Source: Microcoleus sp. bin48.metabat.b7b8b9.023 (GTDB lineage Bacteria; Cyanobacteriota; Cyanobacteriia; Cyanobacteriales; Microcoleaceae). Taken from it: a stretch of DNA of 64,000 bases. A program made the translations under genes and the position numbers. The stretch lies in NCBI RefSeq assembly GCF_013299185.1, contig NZ_JAAFKG010000032.1:1-64000 (forward strand), given 5' to 3'. Of this stretch, positions 45,135 to 54,608 are shown piece by piece (within the stretch, counting starts at the first letter, position 1; each line of letters opens with the position of its first letter). Below the pieces are notes generated by a model. It was not told the DNA's origin. It ran no database searches and was given only the letters and a program-made list of their open reading frames with translations.

Positions 45135-45419
45135 ATTGCCCTCCAGACTACTTTTTTTGATGCAGCCTTTTATTATAGAGCAACTGCGGACTACCCCCCT
45201 AGCCCCCCTTGTTAAGGGGGGGACAAGAAAACCTCCAATCGCTCTCTCAGCAAGGGAAATCAACTTTTGCTTCCGCAGTTGGCTTGCGCTTGGGCTAAGG
45301 TATGTTGTTGGGCTTTAGCCCTCTTTCCTAATCTTATAAAGAGGGCTGAAGCCCAACAACGTACCTAGTTTGTTTGACGACTATAAAACCACTCCTCCCT
45401 TAGCAAGGGAGGGGGGTTC
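45135..45419. repeat. Palindromes between rpmB and htpG
   Basis: Contains a C-run/G-run element (about 45190-45228) and a near-perfect hairpin at 45298-45366 (AGGTATGTTGTTGGGCTTTAGCCCTCTT / AAGAGGGCTGAAGCCCAACAACGTACCT, split here as two arms). The second lies between the rpmB promoter side and the htpG stop, so may terminate htpG. No gene seen. Confidence 0.6.
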
Positions 45420-47408
45420 TTACATTGCACGTTCAGTCAATTTTGTCAAGACATGGTTCGATCGCTCGACAAACTCCTGCATCCCTTCAGCATCGAAACC
45501 CTTCTGGGCCATCAAAGCCAAGTCATAAACGTGGTGACAAATCATGCTGGCCAACTGCGCCGAGGGAGACTCGCCGCCGCCTTGAATAATCGCACCCTGA
45601 CTCAAATTAGCCAGATTTTGAATCAGCGGGTGAGACGTATTCACCAGCAAAACGTGTTCATCGGGGAATTGCGCTGCTTGCTGCTGCAAAAGCGCCGTCA
45701 TATCGCGCATCCGGCGCAAAGCTTCTGGTAACAGGACGATCGCAGGTGGCGCCGCCTCAGCAGAGTCAGACTTCAAAGCTTCAGTGCGGATGTTCACTTT
45801 CGGCTTGTTGAGAGCATTTTGGAACAGTTCTTTAACTTGTTCGCTGCGAGTTTTATTAGTCGCCGGATCGACAATTTCGGCTTCTTTTTCTTTGTCAATT
45901 AGCGTGTCGTCGATGTCGGAATCCACCCGCGAGAATTTAACATCTGAGTATTCGCGTTCCAAGAAACTGATAAAGTGCGTGTCAATGAAAGAATCCATAA
46001 ACAGCACTTCTAAACCTTGGCTTTTGTGCAGGGCGACATAAGTTGCTTGCGACGCAGGTTCAGTGCAGTAAAAGACGCGGTTTTCGTGAGTTTTTTGATT
46101 GCGTTCCAAATACTCTTTCAGAGTCGTGTAAGGTTGCGTCGAAGTAGTACCGTCCGATTTTGGAGTGACATCTTGCCACAAATCTCCGTCCTCAGTTTGC
46201 ACCTGCACTTCTGGCGTTGCAATTTCTGGCTTTTCTGCTGTTGGTTCGTAGGTGCTGCGGTAGATTAAGATATCTTCGACTTGTTTTTTAAATTTGTCAT
46301 CGTTGAGTGAACCAAACTTGACAAAAGTGCCGATATCTTGCCAGCAGCGGATGTATTCATCGCGGTCATCTCGGTAAAGTTCTTTTAGGCGATCGCCCAC
46401 TTTCTTCGCAATATAATCAGCGATTCTTCTGACTGTGCGATTGCTTTGCAAAGAACTGCGAGAAACGTTCAGCGGAATATCGGTACTGTCAATGACTCCC
46501 CGCAGCGGCATCAAGAATTTTGGAATGATTTCTTCGCAGTGATCGCTGACAAAAACTTGGTTGCAAAATAGCTTGATATTACCTTGGGTAACATCGACAT
46601 CCGGTCGCAATTTGGGAAAGAAAAGAATGCCGTTGACAATGAAAGGATAATCTGTATTCAGGTGTACCCAAAGTAGCGGCTCGTCTTGAAACGGATAAAG
46701 ATAGCGGTACAGTTCTAAGTAATCTTCTTTCTGCAAATTGCTGGCTGCTTCCCGCCAAATTGCCTTATGCTTGTTGAGTTCCTCTCCCTCAAATTTGATC
46801 GGAACTGGCATGAAATCGCAGTAAGTTTTGATGAGCTGCTTAATGCGAGTGGCTTCTACATATTCTAGTTCTTCGTCTTGCAGAGTGAGAGTAATCGTAG
46901 TGCCGCGTTCGGTGCGGGCGGATTCTGATAGTTCAAAAGCGGGTGAACCATCGCAATACCAATGTACTGCTTGCGCGCCTTCTTGGTAAGAAAGGGTGTC
47001 TATGTCTACTTTCTGAGCGACCATGAAAGAAGAGTAGAAACCGAGTCCAAAGTGGCCGATAATTGCGTCGTCGCCACTGCCTTGATATTTTTGAATAAAT
47101 TCTTCGGCGCTGGAGAAGGCGACTTGATTGATGTATTTTTTTACTTCGTCGGCTGTCATCCCGATGCCGTTGTCGGTAATTGAGAGTGTTTTGTTTTCTT
47201 TGTCGATCGCAATATTGATTTGTGGTTCGCCAATGTCGCCGCTGTATTCGCCGGAACGGGAAACCATTTTGAGTTTGGCTATGGCATCGACGGCGTTGGA
47301 AATTAGTTCCCGCAAGAAGACTTCATGGTCGGTGTATAGCGATTTCTTGATAATCGGGAAAATATTCTCGGTATGGATTGAGATTGTTCCCTGTTCTAAA
47401 ACTGTCAT
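45420..47408 (-). CDS. htpG: Chaperone HtpG (bacterial Hsp90)
   Basis: 662 aa. The GHKL ATPase signatures are present: ELISNAVDAIAKLK, SITDNGIGMTADEV and IGHFGLGFYSSFMVA. The middle domain contains DIPLNVSRSSLQSN, with the catalytic Arg. The C-terminal dimerisation domain follows a charged linker near 395-420 that is longer than in E. coli. Cyanobacterial HtpG supports heat and light stress and tetrapyrrole regulation. A single gene, no operon partners. Confidence 0.97.
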   Translation of the reverse strand: MTVLEQGTISIHTENIFPIIKKSLYTDHEVFLRELISNAVDAIAKLKMVSRSGEYSGDIGEPQINIAIDKENKTLSITDNGIGMTADEVKKYINQVAFSSAEEFIQKYQGSGDDAIIGHFGLGFYSSFMVAQKVDIDTLSYQEGAQAVHWYCDGSPAFELSESARTERGTTITLTLQDEELEYVEATRIKQLIKTYCDFMPVPIKFEGEELNKHKAIWREAASNLQKEDYLELYRYLYPFQDEPLLWVHLNTDYPFIVNGILFFPKLRPDVDVTQGNIKLFCNQVFVSDHCEEIIPKFLMPLRGVIDSTDIPLNVSRSSLQSNRTVRRIADYIAKKVGDRLKELYRDDRDEYIRCWQDIGTFVKFGSLNDDKFKKQVEDILIYRSTYEPTAEKPEIATPEVQVQTEDGDLWQDVTPKSDGTTSTQPYTTLKEYLERNQKTHENRVFYCTEPASQATYVALHKSQGLEVLFMDSFIDTHFISFLEREYSDVKFSRVDSDIDDTLIDKEKEAEIVDPATNKTRSEQVKELFQNALNKPKVNIRTEALKSDSAEAAPPAIVLLPEALRRMRDMTALLQQQAAQFPDEHVLLVNTSHPLIQNLANLSQGAIIQGGGESPSAQLASMICHHVYDLALMAQKGFDAEGMQEFVERSNHVLTKLTERAM

Positions 47409-47575
47409 AATTCTTGGGTGATAATTGTGAGAAATTAACTGTCAACTAAGAGGGCGGGCACGGGGGCACCGCCCCTACAACTGTCAACTGACTATTTAAT
47501 GATTTTGGGCGATCGCGCTACCTTTTGCCAAAGGGATTACCACAAAAAGATATTCGGTTTCCCCCACATCATAGC

Positions 47576-48907
47576 TCACAGGGGCAACCGCAGCAGGAAT
47601 GTAGCGCCTGCGCCCAATTCACTGCGCGCGGTGAGGCTACCGCGGTGCGCGCGGGCTATGGTTTGTGCTATCGCCAATCCGAGTCCCGAACCGCCTGTAT
47701 GGCGCGATCGAGATTTGTTGACTCGGTAAAAGCGATCGAATATCCGCCCTAAATCTGCCGCCGCTATCCCAATCCCGGTATCTTGCACCTGAATTATCGC
47801 CTCGATGTGGCTGCAATCTAAGATTACTGTGACTTTTCCGCCAGCCGGAGTGTATTGAATGGCGTTGACAATTAAGTTAGCAACGAGACGGTAAAGTCGA
47901 TCGGCATCTCCGACAACATTCAATGGCTGCTGTACGCGGATTTCCGATGTTAGCGCTACCTCGGAGGATCTCGCCAAAGCTGCCAATTCCTCGACCAAAT
48001 CGCCCACCAAGTCGTTTAAACAACAAAGCTGAGGGATCTCGGATTTTGGTTGAGAGTCCATCCGCGCCAACAGCAACAAATCAGTCACTAAGTCAGTCAA
48101 TCGTCGGTTTTGGCGATCGACAGTCTGCAAAATTTCCCGTGCTTCTTTCTCATCCAATTGTGGCATCAACAGCGCCGATTCTACTGTGGCTTGAGATGCC
48201 GCTAAAGGCGTTCGCAATTCGTGGGCAGCATCCGCCGTAAACTGTTGGATTTGTCGGTAAGAAGCATAAATCGGTTTCATTGCCAATCCTGCCAGCCACC
48301 AACTAGAAAAAGCCACCAAAATTAACGCTGTCGGCAATCCTAACTTTAAAATTAATTTAACTGTACTGAGATAACTGTTGAAGTCTTGCAAGCTCCGTCC
48401 TACTTGAAAGTATCCCCAATCTTCCAGGGTGTTTGTGTGCAGGGATACAGAAATTTGATGATAAATATTCCCTTTGCTGTCAGCGATTGTTTGCCAGTGT
48501 TGCGAGTTAAATCTCGGCGGCAATGTTTCGGGATAAGCGCCTGCTGTAGCAATCAATTTCCCAGAAGAGTCAAATAAACGAATATAGTAATAGCTTTGGT
48601 TGATGGCGCTTAAAATATGGCGATCGGCTAACTGTTCTCTAGCGCCGTTAACTCCAATTACGCGGAGGTTTGGCAAAAGTTCATTGACGATTGGTTCCAG
48701 GCGTCCGGGCTGCTGTAGCTTGATTTCGAGGCTATCGTGGAGTGTCCCCGCTACCGATTCTAATTCGCGATCGATCGCGATCCAGTGCGCGTGGGCGATC
48801 GCCTTATATACACCAAATCCCAGCAAGCTTAAAATCAAACCCATGACTGCGGCATAGGAAATCGCTAATTGCGATCGAGTGCGGTTAAATAGTTTATTTT
48901 GATTCAC
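47576..48907 (-). CDS. rppB: Sensor histidine kinase, RppB-like
   Basis: 443 aa. Two membrane segments (about 18-38 and 190-212) bracket a periplasmic sensor region. HisKA has His229 in DAAHELRTPLAASQA, followed by HATPase_c with the N-box NLIVNAIQYTP and the G-boxes DTGIGIAAAD and GGSGLGLAIAQ. The order regulator-then-kinase and the match of the regulator to RppA support the RppA/RppB pair, which responds to redox or nickel in Synechocystis. The gap between the two genes is about 200 bp and contains heptamer repeats and CAGAGGACGCAGAGG sequence, which is unusual for an operon. Confidence 0.85.
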   Translation of the reverse strand: MNQNKLFNRTRSQLAISYAAVMGLILSLLGFGVYKAIAHAHWIAIDRELESVAGTLHDSLEIKLQQPGRLEPIVNELLPNLRVIGVNGAREQLADRHILSAINQSYYYIRLFDSSGKLIATAGAYPETLPPRFNSQHWQTIADSKGNIYHQISVSLHTNTLEDWGYFQVGRSLQDFNSYLSTVKLILKLGLPTALILVAFSSWWLAGLAMKPIYASYRQIQQFTADAAHELRTPLAASQATVESALLMPQLDEKEAREILQTVDRQNRRLTDLVTDLLLLARMDSQPKSEIPQLCCLNDLVGDLVEELAALARSSEVALTSEIRVQQPLNVVGDADRLYRLVANLIVNAIQYTPAGGKVTVILDCSHIEAIIQVQDTGIGIAAADLGRIFDRFYRVNKSRSRHTGGSGLGLAIAQTIARAHRGSLTARSELGAGATFLLRLPL

Positions 48908-48921
48908 GTTTCATCATTTGC

Positions 48922-48957
48922 TGGTAATTGGTAATTGGTAATTGGTAATTGATTGGG
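48922..48957. repeat. Heptanucleotide repeat (GGTAATT)n
   Basis: Four to five GGTAATT units (TGGTAATTGGTAATTGG) between the kinase start and the regulator's end. This is followed by an ACGCAGAGGACGCAGAG-type 9-bp repeat (48975-49005). The latter repeat class is also at about 27270, 30912 and 6738. Confidence 0.85.
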
Positions 48958-49109
48958 GATGATATTTTTTATTTACCGCAGAGGACGCAGAGGACGCAGA
49001 GAAGGAGAAAAGAGAGAATTAGTAGAAGGGAGGACAATAAATATTATTTTCTTAGTCCGCGGAGGCGGACATCGTTTGTGTAGGCGCGGTTTCAACCGCC
49101 GTCTTATCT

Positions 49110-49799
49110 TTAATTTCTCATTCGGTATCCGACGCCGTGGACAGTTTCAATTAAGTTCGCACAGCCAACTACTTCGAGTTTGCGCCGCAGCAAGCGCACT
49201 TGAGCCGCTACCACATTGCTAAAAGTATCTGCGCTGGCTTCCCATATCTGATTCCGAATTTGGTCAGTGGTGACAATTTGGTTCGGATGTTTCATGAAAT
49301 ATTCTAACAATTGAAATTCTTTGTTAGTCAGCGAAATTGTCTGGTTTCTGCCGTTTTGATGGAGATGAAAAGCTGTGCGATTCCCGCAATCTAAGGCGAG
49401 ATTTCCGATTTGTAGCTGTTGGGGCTGTATTTGGGGCGATCGCCTTTGCAGAGCCCGCAACCTTGCTAACAGTTCCGCCATCCCGAAGGGCTTGACTAAA
49501 TAATCGTCAGCCCCCGCATCCAATCCCGCCACTTTATCTTCCATCCTGTCTTTGGCTGTCAGCATCAAAACTGGCAAAAAACTATGTTTGGCGCGCAATC
49601 TTCGCAGCAATTCTATTCCCGACAATCCCGGAAGCAACCAGTCAAAGATGGCTACGGTGTATTCCGTCCACTGACTGTCTAGATATTCCCAAGCTTCATT
49701 CCCATCCTGGGCCCAGTCAACTATGTATTTTTCTTGCTTCAAAGTGCGATCGATCGCCTTTCCTAAATCTGGTTCATCTTCAACTAGCAATATTCTCAT
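49110..49799 (-). CDS. rppA: OmpR-family response regulator, RppA-like
   Basis: 229 aa. Receiver domain with Asp53 in AIFDWLLPGLSG as phospho-acceptor, acidic pair EDEP at the N-terminus and Lys in LVKPFGMAELLARLRALQRRSPQ. The C-terminal winged helix (FQLLEYFMKHPNQIVTTDQI; LRRKLEVVG) binds DNA. This resembles RppA/NrsR of Synechocystis closely by eye. It is expected to control photosystem or metal genes in response to the adjacent kinase; the heavy-metal RND operon at 56-62 kb is not adjacent, so a link is only possible. Confidence 0.88.
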   Translation of the reverse strand: MRILLVEDEPDLGKAIDRTLKQEKYIVDWAQDGNEAWEYLDSQWTEYTVAIFDWLLPGLSGIELLRRLRAKHSFLPVLMLTAKDRMEDKVAGLDAGADDYLVKPFGMAELLARLRALQRRSPQIQPQQLQIGNLALDCGNRTAFHLHQNGRNQTISLTNKEFQLLEYFMKHPNQIVTTDQIRNQIWEASADTFSNVVAAQVRLLRRKLEVVGCANLIETVHGVGYRMRN

Positions 49800-49886
49800 A
49801 ATTTTGCAACCGCTGATATTGGCAGATTAACGCTAATGGTGCAACCGCTATCATAATTTGGTAATTGGTGATTTACAGAAACCCAA

Positions 49887-52800
49887 CTAAGATAATCCTT
49901 GCGATACAAAACCCGCCCAATAATAAGGACTGTTAAAGGGCAAATCCTCCTTAGCGCATCCTTCTAACCGCCGTTGCTGCGCTTCTATTTTCCGCGCCGC
50001 TTCAAGTAACTTTTGAGACTCATTTTCATTCACCACGCCCCGATGTTTTTCCATTATCGCTGCGTGCAATTCTTCCAGATGCTTCTCTAACGCGCTTTGA
50101 TATCGCGCCGCAAACTCTTTCCCCGTTAAATTACGCAAGTTTTGCTGTGCTTTTTGCAACGCCAAACTGCGGGACAAACCAGCTTCGCGCCCCTGGTAGT
50201 AGAACAGAGATAGCATCGCACTTGCCAAATCTTCTACTGACCATAGCGTACTGACGACACTCCTGGCACCGGCACAGAGAAACCCCACAGAAAGCGTCAG
50301 TATTTCATCGGTAACATCGGTAACAGAGAAATGAGTTTCGCAGTTGCAGGTGAAGGCATCCGACAAATCCGGCATTCGCCAACCGGGGGACAGCAATTGT
50401 CCCAGTTTCAAGTTACCATCCGCCAGTTGCAGTGCCGATTCTAGGGGTTCGTTGAGGTTCGAGGCGGCGTGGTGGCTGGTGTGGAGGATTTGCACTTGCC
50501 GCAACAGGTGTTTTACGCTGTCGATCGTGGCATCCTTGCCTTGCAGCCGCCGCGTGGAGGGAATTTGGTAGGTTTTTGCCAGGGTTTCGCACTCATAACG
50601 GGTAAACGGCAAGTCTTCGGTGGCATCTTCCACGATACCCATTATCAGTTGTGCGTGCAGTGGCGGGCGATCGTGGCAATAGCTGAGAATTTGGCAACTG
50701 GGGACAACTCGGAGGCGGAATTTGTCGCCGAGATATTGGGTTGGGGGGGAAGTTGGTTGGGTTTTGGGTTGAGGTTTTGGAATTGAGATGCCGCGTGTGG
50801 AGTCGCAATTCGTGGAAAGAACCCCCCCTAACCCCCCCTTGGTAAGGGGGGGGACTGGAGGGATTTTGATTGCTTCTGCATTGGGCAAAAGGGATTCGCA
50901 AGCATCGCTTGCCTCTTGCCCCGAAAGATCCCCCCCTAACCCCCCCTTAGTAAGGGGGGGGACTGGAGGGATTTTGATTGCTTCTGCATTGGGCAAAAGG
51001 GACTCGCAAGCATCGCTTGCCTCTTGCCCCCCCCTTTTTAAGGGGGGCTGGGGGGGATCGCTGGCCTCTGCACAGGGCAAAAGGGACTCGCAAGCATCGC
51101 TTGCCTCTTGCCCCCCCCTTTTTAAGGGGGGCTGGGGGGGATCGCTGGCCTCTGCACAGGGCAAAAGGGACTCGCAAGCATCGCTTGCCTCTTGCCCCCC
51201 CCTTTTTAAGGGGGGCTGGGGGGGATCGCTGGCCTCTGCACAGGGCAAAAGGGACTCGCAAGCATCGCTTGCCTCTTGCCCCCCCCTTTTTAAGGGGGGC
51301 TGGGGGGGATCGCTGGCCTCTGCACAGGGCAAAAGGGACTCGCAAGCATCGCTTGCCTCTTGCCCCCCCCTTTTTAAGGGGGGCTGGGGGGGATCGCCCA
51401 CAGGCAATGCCGCAAACGGAATTTGATGCAACATCAAATGCGGCACGATAATCAATTCTTCAATCCCATTCAGATACTTAGCAATCAATTCATTCACTTG
51501 CAACCGCCCAGAAAGTTCTGCCAAAACACTCCCCATTTTGTCTTTCCATTCCCAGTTTCCTGTATTTCTGAATTCCACATAGGGAATCAACCAGTTTTTC
51601 CACAACCAACTTTGCAACACTTCCAATCCTTGTCCTTCGCAGGTGAAGAGTTGGGGCGATCGATCTTTCAACAAGATAAAAATATGGGTGTCATTTTCAG
51701 TCGTATAAAAACTCAACAGGGCAGTCTTATTATTATCAATTAACCGCTGAATCTGGGATAAATTTAACGGATCGACTTGGAGTTGTCCCGCCAAAACCGG
51801 ATCGCGGCGGCGGAGTTCTTGCCAGGTTTGCTGTTTTTCGGTTTCTAATTGTTCGATGGCTTCCTCGTCTGCTTGCAAACTTTCTGGCGTGGCGATGCGC
51901 CTCGTGCCTGCTAGTTGTGTTTCTGCGGTTTGATAGGCAAGGGTAAGCAGGTTAATTTGCTGTTGCAGATCGTCGTATTTCTGCCAAGCTTGTTTGAGTT
52001 CGAGGTCAATTTCTCCCTGTTCAAAATAGCGGTTACTCGCCATGATATCGCCCAGAGTTTTAGAACGAGAACGTTCGGAATATTCAAGGGCTTTATCTAG
52101 TTGACCGTTGTTGATACAGGCTTGCACCATTCTGTAATAAACTCCGATCGCTTCTTTGAGGATTTCGTGGCGGCGTTTGTCGGTAGTTGCCCAGTTGCGG
52201 CTTCGTTCAACGGATGCAATGGCTTTTTCGTAACTTTCGATGGCAAGTTGCCAATTTTCGATATCAAAGGCTAGGTTGCCTAAATTGCTACTTGTTCTGA
52301 GGCAATCAATGGGAAATGCTTCTGGAGTATAGATTTGCAAAGCAAGAGTGTAAGAGGCGATCGCTAATTCAATATTTTCAGCTTTATCTCCTTTGATTCT
52401 GTCACTATACGCAGCCCCAAGATTATTTTGCGTCATTGCCCAATCTTGGGGGAAGGCTTCTGGGGTTCTAACTTGCAAAGCGTGGGTGTAAGCTGCGATC
52501 GCTAACTCAATATTGTCAGCTTTATCTCCTTTGATTCTGTCATTGTAGGCAAGCCCAAGATTATTTTGCGTCATTGCCCAATTTTGGGGAAAAGCTTCTG
52601 GAGTGTAGATTTGCAAAGCTTGGGTGTAGGCTGCGATCGCAAACTCAATATTGTCAGCTTTATCCCCTTTGATTCTCTTACAATAAGCATTTCCAAGATT
52701 ATTTTGCGTCATTGCCCAATATTGGGGGAAAGCTTGTGGGGTGAGAACTTGTAAGGCAAGGGTGTAAGCTGCGATCGCAAACTCAATATTGTCAGCTTTA

Positions 52801-54353
52801 TCCCCTTTGATTCTGTGCAAGTACGCATTCCCAAGATTATTTTGCGTCCCTGCCCAATCTTGGGGGAAGGCTTGTGGGGTATAAACTTGCAAGGCTTTGG
52901 TGTATGCTTCGATCGCTAACTCAATATTGTCAGCTTTATCCCCTTTGATTCTGTGCAAGTACGCAGCCCCAAGATTATTTTGCGTCGTTGCCCAATGTTG
53001 TGGAAAGGCTTGTGGGGTATAAACTTGCAAGGCGTTGGTGTATGCTTCGATCGCTAACTCAATATTGTCAGCTTTATCCCCTTTTATTCTCTTACAATAA
53101 GCATTCCCAAGATTATTTTGCGTTTGCGCCAAATCGTAAGGTAAAGCTTGTGTGGTTCTAACTTGCAAAGCTTTGGTGAAAGCTGCGATCGCTAACTCAA
53201 TATTGTCAGCTTTATCCCCTTTTATTCTGTCCGAGTACGCAGCCCCAAGATTATTTTGCGTCATTGCCCAATCTTGAGGGAAGGCTTGTGGGGTGTAAAC
53301 TTGCAAAGCTTTGGTGCAAGCTGCGATCGCTAATTCAATATTGTCAGCTTTATCCCCTTTGATTTTATTACTATACGCAGCCCCAAGATTATTTTGCGTC
53401 GTTGCCCAATGTTGTGGAAAGGCTTGTGGGGTGTAAACTTGCAAAGCTTGGGTGTAAGCTGCGATCGCTAACTCAATATTGTCAGCTTTATCCCCTTTTA
53501 TTCTGTCCCAATACGCAGTCCCAAGATTATTTTGTGTCATTGCCCAACCTTGGGGGAAAGCTTGTGGGGTGTAAACTTGCAAAGCTTTGGTGTAAGCTGC
53601 GATCGCTAACTCAATATTGTCAGCTTTATCCCCTTTGATTCTGTTATTGTATGCACTCCCAAGATTATTTTGCGTCGTTGCCCAATGTTGTGGAAAGGCT
53701 TGTGGGGTGTAAACTTGCAAAGCTTTGGTGTAAGCTGCGATCGCTAACTCAATATTGTCAGCTTTATCCCCTTTTATTTTGTCCCAGTACGCAGTCCCAA
53801 GATTATTTTGTGTCATTGCCCAACCTTGGGGGAAAGCTTGTGGGGTGTAAACTTGCAAAGCTTTGGTGTAAGCTGCGATCGCTAACTCAATATTGTCAGC
53901 TTTATCCCCTTTGATTCTGTTATTGTATGCACTCCCAAGATTATTTTGCGTCGTTGCCCACTTTTCGGTATTTTCATCGCAGTTTTGCAAGACAACTGCA
54001 TGGCCAGCAATGGCAATTTCCTGATTATCGGCGATGTTTCCCAGGGGGAATTCTTGAATACGAAGGCTGATATTTTCAATTAAGACGACAATCAATTCTG
54101 CATTTTCTGGGTCTTGGGAAATCAAGCCAGTCGCTACTTCCTGCAAGATTTGGGGAAAATGCATATCCAGTTTATTGAGATGCCGTTGCAATAACCGATC
54201 GACTGCTTGGGGATTCTCGTCTATTTCCCCTTCTACTTTTAACAACTCTACCAAGAAGATGAAATATTCTGCTCGCGTCGCTAAACTTGATAAAATCTCC
54301 AGCACTTTTGGTAATTGACTGGCAAAATTTAACAACCAATTAATTAATCGCAT
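49887..54353 (-). CDS. TPR-CHAT protein (caspase-like), with amplified in-frame palindrome insert
   Basis: 1488 aa. An N-terminal helical region (1-130) is followed by 12 near-identical 46-aa TPR units (about 133-685; TQNNLGSAYNNRIKGDKAD start) and a longer coil (690-960). The CHAT domain begins around 950 (IVPHLMLHQIPFAAL) and its catalytic pair is His in LHTSHHA (about 1290) and Cys in CNCETH (about 1336). CHAT proteins are C-terminal caspase-like proteases used in prokaryotic immunity and cell death. Between strand FAALPVGD and YLGDKFRL, residues 985-1180 carry five 28-aa units starting PPQPPLKRGG plus two PPVPPLTKGG variants. ATG 54353 overlaps the upstream gene's stop. Confidence 0.9.
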   Translation of the reverse strand: MRLINWLLNFASQLPKVLEILSSLATRAEYFIFLVELLKVEGEIDENPQAVDRLLQRHLNKLDMHFPQILQEVATGLISQDPENAELIVVLIENISLRIQEFPLGNIADNQEIAIAGHAVVLQNCDENTEKWATTQNNLGSAYNNRIKGDKADNIELAIAAYTKALQVYTPQAFPQGWAMTQNNLGTAYWDKIKGDKADNIELAIAAYTKALQVYTPQAFPQHWATTQNNLGSAYNNRIKGDKADNIELAIAAYTKALQVYTPQAFPQGWAMTQNNLGTAYWDRIKGDKADNIELAIAAYTQALQVYTPQAFPQHWATTQNNLGAAYSNKIKGDKADNIELAIAACTKALQVYTPQAFPQDWAMTQNNLGAAYSDRIKGDKADNIELAIAAFTKALQVRTTQALPYDLAQTQNNLGNAYCKRIKGDKADNIELAIEAYTNALQVYTPQAFPQHWATTQNNLGAAYLHRIKGDKADNIELAIEAYTKALQVYTPQAFPQDWAGTQNNLGNAYLHRIKGDKADNIEFAIAAYTLALQVLTPQAFPQYWAMTQNNLGNAYCKRIKGDKADNIEFAIAAYTQALQIYTPEAFPQNWAMTQNNLGLAYNDRIKGDKADNIELAIAAYTHALQVRTPEAFPQDWAMTQNNLGAAYSDRIKGDKAENIELAIASYTLALQIYTPEAFPIDCLRTSSNLGNLAFDIENWQLAIESYEKAIASVERSRNWATTDKRRHEILKEAIGVYYRMVQACINNGQLDKALEYSERSRSKTLGDIMASNRYFEQGEIDLELKQAWQKYDDLQQQINLLTLAYQTAETQLAGTRRIATPESLQADEEAIEQLETEKQQTWQELRRRDPVLAGQLQVDPLNLSQIQRLIDNNKTALLSFYTTENDTHIFILLKDRSPQLFTCEGQGLEVLQSWLWKNWLIPYVEFRNTGNWEWKDKMGSVLAELSGRLQVNELIAKYLNGIEELIIVPHLMLHQIPFAALPVGDPPQPPLKRGGQEASDACESLLPCAEASDPPQPPLKRGGQEASDACESLLPCAEASDPPQPPLKRGGQEASDACESLLPCAEASDPPQPPLKRGGQEASDACESLLPCAEASDPPQPPLKRGGQEASDACESLLPNAEAIKIPPVPPLTKGGLGGDLSGQEASDACESLLPNAEAIKIPPVPPLTKGGLGGVLSTNCDSTRGISIPKPQPKTQPTSPPTQYLGDKFRLRVVPSCQILSYCHDRPPLHAQLIMGIVEDATEDLPFTRYECETLAKTYQIPSTRRLQGKDATIDSVKHLLRQVQILHTSHHAASNLNEPLESALQLADGNLKLGQLLSPGWRMPDLSDAFTCNCETHFSVTDVTDEILTLSVGFLCAGARSVVSTLWSVEDLASAMLSLFYYQGREAGLSRSLALQKAQQNLRNLTGKEFAARYQSALEKHLEELHAAIMEKHRGVVNENESQKLLEAARKIEAQQRRLEGCAKEDLPFNSPYYWAGFVSQGLS
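50818..51400. repeat. In-frame C/G-run palindrome array inside the CHAT domain
   Basis: The insert has 84-bp units (51001, 51085, 51169 and so on), each containing CCCCCCCTTTTTAAGGGGGG and CAAGCATCGCTTGCCTCTTG. Two leading units differ (CCCCCCTTGGTAAGGGGGGG / GGGACTGGAGGGATTTTGATT). All lie in one reading frame of the CHAT gene. The period is a multiple of three, so copy number can change without a frameshift. Confidence 0.93.
52321..53975. repeat. Twelve 138-bp tandem coding repeats (TPR units)
   Basis: The repeat landmark GATTATTTTG occurs every 138 bp (for example 52421 and 52559), encoding the 46-aa TPR units of the CHAT protein. Units are highly similar at DNA level, with the GATAAAGCTGACAATATTGA segment (minus-strand sense) nearly invariant. 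That suggests recent expansion or gene conversion in the repeat number. Confidence 0.88.
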
Positions 54354-54522
54354 TTTGCTCTCCCTTCTCTAACAAATCAGCCTCTACCAATACCATCGAT
54401 TTCAACAACCCGCGATCGACTAAATCTGAATTCGCCTCTAATAATTCCACTTCTTGTCCGTTGGGACACTTGAGGAGAGAGTAAATTAGCTGGAGATAAG
54501 CTTGTATGCGTTGTTCGTCCAC
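54340..54522 (-). CDS. Small helical protein, partner of the TPR-CHAT gene
   Basis: 60 aa from GTG 54522, preceded by AAAGGAAAT; the longer in-frame ORF begins without support. The sequence DEQRIQAYLQLIYSLLKCPNGQEVELLEANSDLVDRGLL resembles the N-terminal segment often seen fused in front of TPR-CHAT proteins in cyanobacteria. Here it is a separate gene whose stop overlaps the CHAT start by 14 bp, indicating translational coupling. It likely works with, or docks onto, the CHAT protein. Confidence 0.65.
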   Translation of the reverse strand: MDEQRIQAYLQLIYSLLKCPNGQEVELLEANSDLVDRGLLKSMVLVEADLLEKGEQNAIN

Positions 54523-54608
54523 GTTAGATTTCCTTTGATAATTATAATATCTACAAAAATTTTCGAGACATTCCTGATGAAACATTGATTCCCTGGCGGA
54601 TTTCGTAT

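Noticed and set aside
45135-45263. N-terminal extension of L28
   Set aside because: The extra 43 residues read through C/G-run palindromes; the true start at 45134 has an RBS and the conserved L28 beginning.
50788-51451. Overlapping long ORFs on both strands across the CHAT insert
   Set aside because: They are alternative frames of the repeat array, made long by its lack of stops; the CHAT frame is the one joined to conserved domains on both sides.
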